DNA of 64,000 nucleotides, taken from assembly GCA_024235675.1 (NCBI GenBank), contig JACKLZ010000003.1, forward strand, positions 372,001-436,000, read 5' to 3'. Source of the stretch: Zoogloeaceae bacterium. Its GTDB lineage: Bacteria > Pseudomonadota > Gammaproteobacteria > Burkholderiales > Rhodocyclaceae. Each line of letters starts with the position of its first letter. The first letter of the stretch is position 1. The translations under genes were made by a program, and so were the position numbers. The notes beneath the pieces are model-generated. The model made no database searches. It was given only the letters and a program-made list of their open reading frames with translations, and had not been told where the DNA came from. Of this stretch, positions 58,271-64,000 are shown one piece after another.

Positions 58271-59877
58271 CAGATGCCCTCCGCGGCGGTGGCGAAGGGG
58301 CTGGCCGGCTGTGCCCTGCGGCTGGCGCCGCGCGCGGTCAGCAGGCGAATGAAATGGGCGGCGAAGATCACATGGCCGAGTGCCATCATCGCGCCGCCGA
58401 CGCTGCGCGCCTTCAGGTAGGGCAGGGTGAGCAGCACCGATTCCATGAAGCCGCGGCTCTCGTCGAGCATGGCGCGGCCCTGCAGCCAGCCACCGATGGT
58501 CAGCGACACGAAGTAGATGGCGATGCCGATCGAGGCCAGCCAGAAGTGGGCCGAGATCATGCGCGGCCAGGGCCAGTCGCGGCCGGTGATGCGCGGAATC
58601 ACGAAATACATGGCGCCGAAGAACACCAGGCTGACGAAGCCGTACAGCCCGAGGTGCGCGTGCGCAACGGTGTAGTGGGTGAAGTGGGTGATGGCGTTCA
58701 TGCTGCGCAGCGCCTCAAAGGAGCCCTGCACCGAGCTGGCGGTATACATCAGCCCGCCCAGGCACATGAAACGCAGCGTCGGTGAGTGGCGCAGTGCGCC
58801 GAGATTGCCCTTGAGGGTGAGATGCTGGTTGGCGGTGAAGGCGGCCACCGGCAGGATCATCATCATGCTCTGGACGATCGACAGCGTCACCATCCAGCCC
58901 GGCACCGGCCCGCCGATCAGGTGGTGGCCGCCGACCTGGCCGTAGAAGAAGGCCAGCCCCCAGAAGCCGAGCAGCGACAGGTTGTAGGACTGGATCGGCC
59001 GTCCAATCACCTTAGGCAGGAAGTAATAGATCGAGGCCAGCGCCAGCGGGGTGTAGAACAGGCCCAGCACATTGTGGCCGAACCACCAGTTCATGGTCGC
59101 CTGCTCGACGCCGTGATGCAGGTCGGGAAAGTTGGCCACCAGGAACAGCACCGGGAACCAGAACAGCGCGCAGCCCATGTACCACACCGACACATACAGA
59201 TGGGCCACCTGGCGCCGGCGCAGGGTGAGGATCAGCGGCAGGCCGATCAGTGCGCCGCCGGCGACGAACAGCAGGTCGATCTGCCACGGGATCTCCAGCC
59301 ATTCGAGCCCGTCGCTGACGCCGTAGGCCAGGCTGCCGAGGCCGGCGACCAGCGCGGCGTTCCACAGCGCGGCGCCGAGCAGGGCGTAGCGGCCGCCGAC
59401 CAGCTCGGTCTTGAGCAGGCGCGGGATGACGAACAGTGCGGTGCCCAGCCCGGCCATTGGCGCCCAGCCGTACGCCACGGCGTTCAGATGCACGGTGCGG
59501 ATGCGGCCGAAGCTCAGCCAGGCCTCCGCCGTCAGCCAGTCGGGCGCATGCAGCTTGATCGACGCTGTCAGGCCGGCGGCCGAGGCGACCAGCAGCCAGA
59601 CGAGGGCGCAGCAGTAGAAGAAGAACACCAGCGGGGCGGTCGAGGCGTCGGCGCGGGCGCGGGCGAGCAGTTCGGCGTCGTCCACATCGGCGGCGGAGCG
59701 CGTGGTGCTGGATGGGCCGGCGGGCTCTTCGGGCGTGCCGATTTCACCGGCGGCGAAGATCACCTCGCTGCCTTCGGTGCTGGGGTCGGTCAGATGGGCG
59801 CGTTGCGACCAGATGAAGAAGCCGAGGCCGACGATGGACAGAATGAACGCCGACATCAGGATGGCGAGGGGACTCAT
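58270..59877 (-). CDS. ccoN: cbb3-type cytochrome oxidase subunit I with extra N-terminal helix
   Basis: 535 residues from the ATG at 59877. The haem and copper ligands of a C-type oxidase are all visible: R-T-V-H-L-N-A-V-A-Y-G-W (low-spin haem), W-W-F-G-H-N (CuB), G-G-H-H-L-I-G (CuB pair) and H-Y-T-V-A-H-A-H (haem b3/b). The Y-Y-F-L-P-K after the CuB histidine fits the cbb3 active-site tyrosine. An extra membrane segment at 1-25 followed by an acidic linker (about 26-80) precedes the core, reminiscent of a fused CcoS-like piece. Reduces O2 at low concentration; NO reduction by this clade cannot be excluded. Confidence 0.9.
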   Translation of the reverse strand: MSPLAILMSAFILSIVGLGFFIWSQRAHLTDPSTEGSEVIFAAGEIGTPEEPAGPSSTTRSAADVDDAELLARARADASTAPLVFFFYCCALVWLLVASAAGLTASIKLHAPDWLTAEAWLSFGRIRTVHLNAVAYGWAPMAGLGTALFVIPRLLKTELVGGRYALLGAALWNAALVAGLGSLAYGVSDGLEWLEIPWQIDLLFVAGGALIGLPLILTLRRRQVAHLYVSVWYMGCALFWFPVLFLVANFPDLHHGVEQATMNWWFGHNVLGLFYTPLALASIYYFLPKVIGRPIQSYNLSLLGFWGLAFFYGQVGGHHLIGGPVPGWMVTLSIVQSMMMILPVAAFTANQHLTLKGNLGALRHSPTLRFMCLGGLMYTASSVQGSFEALRSMNAITHFTHYTVAHAHLGLYGFVSLVFFGAMYFVIPRITGRDWPWPRMISAHFWLASIGIAIYFVSLTIGGWLQGRAMLDESRGFMESVLLTLPYLKARSVGGAMMALGHVIFAAHFIRLLTARGASRRAQPASPFATAAEGI

Positions 59878-60086
59878 GGACAGGCGGGCTCTTGGTGGGT
59901 GCGGAATCCAGCATGCCACTGCGCCATGACCGGACACGGCGCCTGACCGGTCGTGACGGCAGGTACATGCCGGTACGACAGGAAGATGGTGTGATGGTCG
60001 GAATGCATGTTTTAAGCGACGATGAAACGCTGGTGGCGCGGATGGCGCCGAGCTTCAGCAAGGGATGGTAGAAAGGCTGTCTAAAA

Positions 60087-60109
60087 AAGATGTGTAGACA
60101 ATACATCTT
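60087..60109. promoter_or_regulatory. NsrR-like operator upstream of the ccoN operon
   Basis: Palindrome AAGATGT-N9-ACATCTT, matching the known NsrR half-sites AAGATG and CATCTT. It lies about 210 nt before the ccoN start, with nsrR itself at the far end of the same block. Confidence 0.75.
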
Positions 60110-60122
60110 TGATTTAGGTCAA
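60109..60122. promoter_or_regulatory. FNR/Dnr-like box upstream of the ccoN operon
   Basis: TTGATTTAGGTCAA agrees with the consensus TTGAT-N4-ATCAA at all but one base. It abuts the NsrR-like box, so low oxygen would activate and NsrR would repress the same promoter. Confidence 0.65.
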
Positions 60123-60473
60123 GCAAGCGCCCGCGTGGTGCGCTGTCGAGACGGGCGCTTGTGTTCGGCGGCAGCCTGTGTGGTCCTGGCGATCGGTAGG
60201 GAAATGTCCGCCGCTGCGTCGCGCGGGGCGATGGTGACGGTCGGGTTGTTGCGCATCAGCCGCCCCGCGCGTGCCATGGCTGTTTGCGCAGGCGGCTGGC
60301 GGGTGTCATGGCCCCGGGCGGGCCGTGCCGGCAGGGGCCGGTCGGCGGGTGACGAGACGGGCGGTTGTCGGCCGGAAGGGGGCGGACGAGGCGGGCGGTG
60401 CCATCGTCGCGGGGCTGGCGCCGATGACGCGGCGCACGGCAGAGCGCACGATAGGAAAAAAAGGGGAGGCGGA

Positions 60474-60509
60474 AAAACGGAAAGGGCCCAGTCTTGCGAC
60501 TGGGCCCTT
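60474..60509 (-). terminator. Terminator of tRNA-Lys
   Basis: Twelve-bp perfect stem AAGGGCCCAGTC/GACTGGGCCCTT with loop TTGC; on the minus strand it is followed by TCCGTTTTT. It lies 7 nt after the tRNA CCA end. Confidence 0.85.
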
Positions 60510-60516
60510 GGTGTCC

Positions 60517-60592
60517 TGGTAGGCCGTGCGTGGCTCGAACACGCGACCAACGGATTAAAAGTCCGCTGCTCTACCAACTGAGCTAACGACCC
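60517..60592 (-). tRNA. tRNA-Lys (anticodon UUU)
   Basis: 76 nt including an encoded CCA. The minus strand reads GGGTCGTTAGCTCAGTTGG, anticodon loop CTTTTAA with anticodon TTT, T-arm GCGTG-TTCGAGC-CACGC. The acceptor stem GGGTCGT/ACGGCCT contains two G-U pairs (positions 1 and 4), a small deviation from the usual ACGACCC, which would not stop folding. Confidence 0.95.
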
Positions 60593-60606
60593 GAAAGGAA
60601 GCGCGA

Positions 60607-60635
60607 ATTATAGTAACCGACCTGGGGGCTGTCAA
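60607..60635 (-). promoter_or_regulatory. Consensus sigma-70 promoter of tRNA-Lys
   Basis: TTGACA (60630-60635), a 17-nt spacer and TATAAT (60607-60612), a perfect match, placing the transcript start about 8 nt before the tRNA. The -35 lies just past the queC stop codon. Confidence 0.88.
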
Positions 60636-60640
60636 GCCGA

Positions 60641-61372
60641 TCAGGCAGATAAATCGGGGGGCTTGCCGTTGGCGTAGCGGGTTGGGTCATCGAGGCCGGA
60701 TTCGAGGAAGCCGGCGCGGCGCAGACGGCAGGCTTCGCATCGGCCGCAGGCGCGTCCGGTGTCGTCGGCCTGGTAGCAGGTGACGGTCTGGCTGTAGTCG
60801 ACGCCGAGGGTGGTGCCGCGGCGAATGATGTCGGCCTTGCTCAGTTCGATGAGCGGGGCGTGGATGGTCATGCGCTCGCCTTCGACACCGACCTTGGTGG
60901 CGAGATTGGCCATGGTTTCGAAGGCCTTGATGTATTCGGGGCGGCAGTCCGGGTAGCCGGAGTAGTCGACCGCATTGACGCCCACGAAGATGTCGTTTGC
61001 GCCGAGCACTTCGGCCCACGCCAGTGCGATCGAGAGCATCACGGTGTTGCGTGCGGGGACGTAGGTGACCGGGATGGGCGAGGTGTTGGCGCCCCGGGCG
61101 TCGATGGGGATGTCGATCGTCGGGTCGGTCAGGGCAGAGCCGCCAAACTGGCCGAGGCCGACGCGGGCGAGGCGGTGCTCGGCGGCGCCCAGGCTGTCGG
61201 CGACGCGTTTGGAGGCGGTCAGCTCGGCAGCATGGCGCTGGCCATAGGCGACGGACAGGGCGTAGCACTCGAAGCCTTGTTCGCGGGCAATGGCCAGGCA
61301 GGTGGCGGAGTCGAGTCCGCCGGAGAGCAGGACGACGGCGCGCCGAGGCGGCAGTTCGGTGATTTCATTCAT
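60641..61372 (-). CDS. queC: 7-cyano-7-deazaguanine synthase
   Basis: 243 residues from the ATG at 61372. ATP-pyrophosphatase-like P-loop L-L-S-G-G-L-D-S-A-T near the start, A-Y-G-Q-R-H in the middle, and a C-terminal zinc site C-G-R-C-E-A-C. It converts carboxydeazaguanine to preQ0 for queuosine. It follows queE after 5 nt, forming the usual pair. Confidence 0.95.
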   Translation of the reverse strand: MNEITELPPRRAVVLLSGGLDSATCLAIAREQGFECYALSVAYGQRHAAELTASKRVADSLGAAEHRLARVGLGQFGGSALTDPTIDIPIDARGANTSPIPVTYVPARNTVMLSIALAWAEVLGANDIFVGVNAVDYSGYPDCRPEYIKAFETMANLATKVGVEGERMTIHAPLIELSKADIIRRGTTLGVDYSQTVTCYQADDTGRACGRCEACRLRRAGFLESGLDDPTRYANGKPPDLSA

Positions 61373-61377
61373 GGGCG

Positions 61378-62037
61378 TTATTTGCCGCGGGCGTCTGCCC
61401 ACAGCACTTTGTGCAGTTGCATTTGAAAGCGCACCGGCAGGCGGTCACGCACGATCCACTCGGCCAGCTCGGCCGGGGCGAGTTCGCCAGCCACCGGCGA
61501 GAACAGCACCGGGCAGCGTTTGGCGAGGTCATGGGCGTGCAGCTGTTCGCACGCCCAGGCGTAGTCGTCGGCGTTGGCGATGACGATCTTGAGTTCGTCG
61601 CGGGCGGTGAGCAGGGGCAGGTTGTCCCAGCGGTTCTTGCCGACCTCGCCGGAGCCGGGCGCCTTGAGGTCCATGATGCGGCTGACGCGCGGGTCGACCG
61701 CGGCAATGTCGAGCGCACCGCTGGTTTCGAGTGAGACGTCGTAGCCGGCCTCGCACAGGGCCGTGAGCAGCTCGTGGCAGCCTTTTTGCGCGAGGGGTTC
61801 GCCGCCGGTGACGCAGATGTGATGCAGGCCATGGCCGGCGATCTCGTCGAGGATGGCGGGCAAGTCACGCGTCTGGCCGCCATTGAAGGCGTATTCGGTG
61901 TCACACCACACACAGCGCAGCGGACAGCCGGTGAGACGAACAAACACGGTGGGCAGGCCGGCCCGGGAGGCTTCGCCCTGTACGGATGCGAAAATTTCCG
62001 TCACCCGGAGCCGGGTGACGGTCTGTTGCGTGCTCAT
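61378..62037 (-). CDS. queE: 7-carboxy-7-deazaguanine synthase (radical SAM)
   Basis: 219 residues. Radical SAM motif C-P-L-R-C-V-W-C near the N-terminus, G-G-E-P-L-A-Q-K-G for SAM binding, and the preceding E-I-F-A-S-V-Q-G-E-A-S-R-A-G. This size matches the proteobacterial QueE form. It makes carboxydeazaguanine from 6-carboxy-tetrahydropterin. Located 7 nt after cpoB. Confidence 0.94.
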   Translation of the reverse strand: MSTQQTVTRLRVTEIFASVQGEASRAGLPTVFVRLTGCPLRCVWCDTEYAFNGGQTRDLPAILDEIAGHGLHHICVTGGEPLAQKGCHELLTALCEAGYDVSLETSGALDIAAVDPRVSRIMDLKAPGSGEVGKNRWDNLPLLTARDELKIVIANADDYAWACEQLHAHDLAKRCPVLFSPVAGELAPAELAEWIVRDRLPVRFQMQLHKVLWADARGK

Positions 62038-62044
62038 GGTCGGA

Positions 62045-62761
62045 TCAGCTGCCCAGACGCTGCTTGGCCGATTTTGCGGCAGCGCTGTCGGGGTACTGGC
62101 TGATCACGGCCTTGAGCGTGTTTTGCTCGAGCCGGCGCTCGCCCATGGCGCGCTGGCAGTTGGCGACGCCGAGCAGTGCGTCGGGTGCGCGGGCGTCTTG
62201 CGGCCATTGGTTGACCACGGTGTTGAAGTGCTGCGTGGCCCGGGCGATGTCCTTGGCCTGCAAGGCGGCACTGCCGGCCCAGAAGTGGGCGCTGGGCAGG
62301 AAGCTGCTGCCGGCGTAGGTGGTCACGAAGGTGTCAAAGGCGGTGGCTGCTTCGGCGTACTTGCCGGCCTTGAGCAGGTTCAGCGCGTTTTCGTAATCCC
62401 GGGATTCTGCTGCGGGATCGATTTGTGCGGCGGGGCCGGCACCCCCGGTTTCCAGCGTGCGCAGGCGCGCGTCGAGATCGACATAGAAGTCCTGCTGGCG
62501 CTTCTTGACCGATTCCATGTCGTGCATCATCAGCTCGACATCGCCACGTAACTTGGCCATCTCGGCCTTGATGGCCTCGATCTGGTTGGCCAGTTGCAGC
62601 GATGCGCGCGAGCTTGATTCGAGGGCGTCGAGGCGTGCGGTGTGGTCATCGCGAATGCGCATGATCTCCTTGCGCGCTTCGGCGTCGTCAAACAGGCCAG
62701 CGTGCGCCGGCCACGAGAGCAGCGCTGCAAGCAGTGCAATCCAGGGGGCCGGCCGCATCAT
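62045..62761 (-). CDS. cpoB: Cell division coordinator CpoB (YbgF)
   Basis: 238 residues; the start could be either of two adjacent ATGs at 62761 or 62758. Signal peptide (M-M-R-P-A-P-W-I-A-L-L...A-H-A), a coiled coil at about 30-105, then three TPR repeats (N-A-L-N-L-L-K-A-G-K-Y-A-E-A-A-T-A-F and following). It links Tol-Pal constriction to PBP1B/LpoB-dependent peptidoglycan synthesis. It overlaps the pal stop, as expected for a tolB-pal-cpoB operon. Confidence 0.93.
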   Translation of the reverse strand: MMRPAPWIALLAALLSWPAHAGLFDDAEARKEIMRIRDDHTARLDALESSSRASLQLANQIEAIKAEMAKLRGDVELMMHDMESVKKRQQDFYVDLDARLRTLETGGAGPAAQIDPAAESRDYENALNLLKAGKYAEAATAFDTFVTTYAGSSFLPSAHFWAGSAALQAKDIARATQHFNTVVNQWPQDARAPDALLGVANCQRAMGERRLEQNTLKAVISQYPDSAAAKSAKQRLGS

Positions 62762-63291
62762 CAGAACTCTCCGGCGTAGAGCATTTCGCCACGACGGTTT
62801 TCGGCGTAGCAGGCTTCGTTGCGCTCGGTGCACTGCGGCTTCTCTTCACCCAGGCTGACCGATTCGATCTGCGCTTCTTTGGCGCCCAGCAGCATCAGCG
62901 ATTTTTTGACCGCGTCGGAACGCTTCTGGCCCAGCGCGAGGTTGTACTCGCGGCTGCCGCGTTCGTCGGCGCTACCCTGGATGAGCATTTTCATCTGCGG
63001 GTTGGCGGCCAGGAAGCGGCCGTGGGCTTCAACCAGCGGCATGAACTCGCCGCGGATGGTGAAGCTGTCGTAGTCAAACATGATGGCGCGTTTGGACAGG
63101 ATGTTGTTCGGGTCGCGCAGGGCGGCCAGTCCAGCACCTTGCATCTGATCGGGGCGCACGGTCGGGATCGCACCAGCGGAGGACGCGGTACGGTCTTCAA
63201 CCGAGGCGCCCTGATCGGAGGTCATCGGGGTGCTCGAGCAGCCTGCCAGCAGGGCAAGAGCGAGCATGGAGGCGGCGAGGGGGTAACGCAT
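62761..63291 (-). CDS. pal: Peptidoglycan-associated lipoprotein Pal
   Basis: 176 residues from the ATG at 63291, which has AAGGAG 9 nt upstream; an ATG at 63312 is less likely. Lipobox L-L-A-G-C at the signal-peptide end, then OmpA-like domain with I-M-F-D-Y-D-S-F-T-I, G-S-A-D-E-R-G-S-R-E-Y-N-L-A-L-G-Q-K-R-S-D-A-V. Anchors the outer membrane to peptidoglycan and interacts with TolB. It ends in the Y-A-G-E-F form common in betaproteobacteria. Confidence 0.96.
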   Translation of the reverse strand: MRYPLAASMLALALLAGCSSTPMTSDQGASVEDRTASSAGAIPTVRPDQMQGAGLAALRDPNNILSKRAIMFDYDSFTIRGEFMPLVEAHGRFLAANPQMKMLIQGSADERGSREYNLALGQKRSDAVKKSLMLLGAKEAQIESVSLGEEKPQCTERNEACYAENRRGEMLYAGEF

Positions 63292-63329
63292 TGAAAAGAC
63301 TCCTTGAGTCATAAAATACTAGCGATCCG

Positions 63330-64000
63330 CTAGCGGGGCAAAGGTCCCCAGGCGGGTTCACGCACGTCGGCGGCCTGGACCGAGAGACGTTGCTTGATTC
63401 GCCCGTCGGACGAAACAGCGGCAAGCACCCCGCGACCACCGATCTCTGTTGCATAGAGAATCATGCGGCTGTTGGGTGCAAAGCTGGGAGATTCGTCCCG
63501 ACCGGTGTCGGTCAGGACGGCAAACTGGCGGGTGGCGACATCCATGATCGCGATCTGGAAGCCATTGGCCGTCCGCGCGATGTAGGTCATGGTCTGGCCG
63601 TCGGGCGAGGGGCGCGGTGTGACGTTGTAGCTGCCATCGAAGGTGACGCGTTCGGCACGACCGCCCTGGGTGGAAATCCGGTAGATCTGCGGGCTGCCAC
63701 CGCGATCGGAGGTGAAGTAGATCCACTGTCCGTCATGGCTGAAGGCAGGTTCGGTGTCGATGCTCGACGAGCTGGCCAGGCGGGTGACGCCTGAGCCGTC
63801 GGGATTGACGGTGTACATCTGTGACAGCCCGTCCTTGGTCAGCACCACCGCGAGGCGGCTGCCGTCCGGCGACCACGACGGTGCGGAGTTCGAGCCCTTG
63901 AAGTTGGCCGCCACGGCGCGCAGGCCGGTGGCCAGGGTGTGTACGTACACGACCGGCTTTTTCGCCTCGAACGACACGTAGGCCAGACGGGTGCCGTCGG
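63330..64000 (-). CDS. tolB: Tol-Pal system beta-propeller protein TolB, 5' end outside window
   Basis: The frame is open past the right edge; about 222 C-terminal residues are seen. They carry WD40-like/PD40 repeats: S-W-S-P-D-G-S-R-L-A-V, A-F-S-H-D-G-Q-W-I-Y-F-T-S-D-R-G-G, P-R-P-S-P-D-G-Q-T, S-F-A-P-N-S-R-M. A GTG within the frame at 63977 is internal (preceded by D-G-T-R-L-A-Y). Periplasmic partner of Pal. The 38-bp gap to pal has no terminator. Confidence 0.96.
   Translation of the reverse strand, partial: DGTRLAYVSFEAKKPVVYVHTLATGLRAVAANFKGSNSAPSWSPDGSRLAVVLTKDGLSQMYTVNPDGSGVTRLASSSSIDTEPAFSHDGQWIYFTSDRGGSPQIYRISTQGGRAERVTFDGSYNVTPRPSPDGQTMTYIARTANGFQIAIMDVATRQFAVLTDTGRDESPSFAPNSRMILYATEIGGRGVLAAVSSDGRIKQRLSVQAADVREPAWGPLPR

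Larger units (their letters stand above)
59878..60516. other. Long regulatory and non-coding gap between ccoN and tRNA-Lys
   Basis: No credible gene in 639 bp. Besides the NsrR and FNR boxes it contains an inverted repeat AAGCGCCCG...CGGGCGCTT (60125-60133 and 60152-60160), a 209-nt untranslated stretch before ccoN, and about 300 bp (60161-60470) without recognisable signals. Confidence 0.6.

Noticed and set aside
58270..59877. Nitric oxide reductase (NorB) instead of an oxidase
   Set aside because: The tyrosine-bearing Y-Y-F-L-P-K after the CuB histidine and a CcoO-like partner fit cbb3; the glutamates typical of cNOR were not seen. Not fully excluded for this divergent clade.
60090..60581. 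ORFs on both strands between the ccoN promoter region and tRNA-Lys
   Set aside because: They run into the tRNA gene and its terminator, have low-complexity composition and no start signals.

Overview
This 64 kb window is GC-rich chromosomal DNA. Gene content and order suggest a betaproteobacterium, most likely Rhodocyclales/Zoogloeaceae (Azoarcus, Thauera, Denitromonas or Zoogloea type). Supporting signs are the rng-maf-rlmH-rsfS-nadD block, DUF1840, DUF2782 and BPSS1780-type proteins, a PHA synthase-like protein with a phasin, a PEP-CTERM protein, and NsrR/FNR-type control of respiratory genes. The genus is an inference from content; no 16S gene or other marker is present.

Layout. 1-7.1 kb: the end of a PHA synthase-like gene, a PEP-CTERM protein, DUF1840, phasin, the CbpA/CbpM chaperone pair, a Crp/Fnr regulator, a coiled-coil protein, broken DesA-tail and BON fragments, and a tiny DUF3309 gene. 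7.1-16.1 kb: housekeeping genes on the minus strand (VIT transporter, rng, maf, rlmH, rsfS, nadD, two paralogous membrane proteins, thrB, DUF2782, a fumarylacetoacetase-family hydrolase, a LOG-family protein). 16.1-25.2 kb: polA, a low-GC SDH-type Clp-fold protease, an orphan membrane protein with a TIR-like central region, DUF2721, a periplasmic DNA ligase, a lytic transglycosylase, and an ECF sigma factor with a small zinc-binding anti-sigma candidate.

25.2-40 kb is a lipopolysaccharide/cell-surface glycan cluster: deacetylase, GT4, GT4, GT9, O-antigen ligase and GT4 on the minus strand, facing three tandem paralogous GT4 genes, a sulfotransferase and a small membrane protein. An IS110-family (IS1111-type) insertion sequence separates these from msbA and a dual-specificity phosphatase. 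40-49.8 kb is a cobalamin region. cobC, cobS, cobT and cobU lie on the minus strand, with a repeat-rich gap between cobS and cobT. A cobalamin riboswitch on the plus strand precedes btuB-btuC-btuD-btuF-cobO-cobA. 49.9-54.3 kb holds a GntR/FCD regulator and a TRAP transporter (dctP-dctQ-dctM), with two matching palindromic operators.

54.3-60.1 kb is the most distinctive part. A small internally deleted IS remnant with 12-bp inverted repeats and an inward-facing terminator hairpin at each end is followed by an NsrR-type Rrf2 repressor. Convergent to nsrR is a minus-strand operon: CcoN-like oxidase, CcoO-like cytochrome, a single-haem cytochrome c in the place of CcoP, group III truncated haemoglobin, SCO copper chaperone and a membrane protein. 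Upstream of ccoN lie an NsrR-like box and an FNR-like box. This looks like a nitric-oxide-responsive, pared-down cbb3-type respiratory module. 60.5-64 kb: tRNA-Lys with a consensus promoter, queC, queE, cpoB, pal and the 3' part of tolB.
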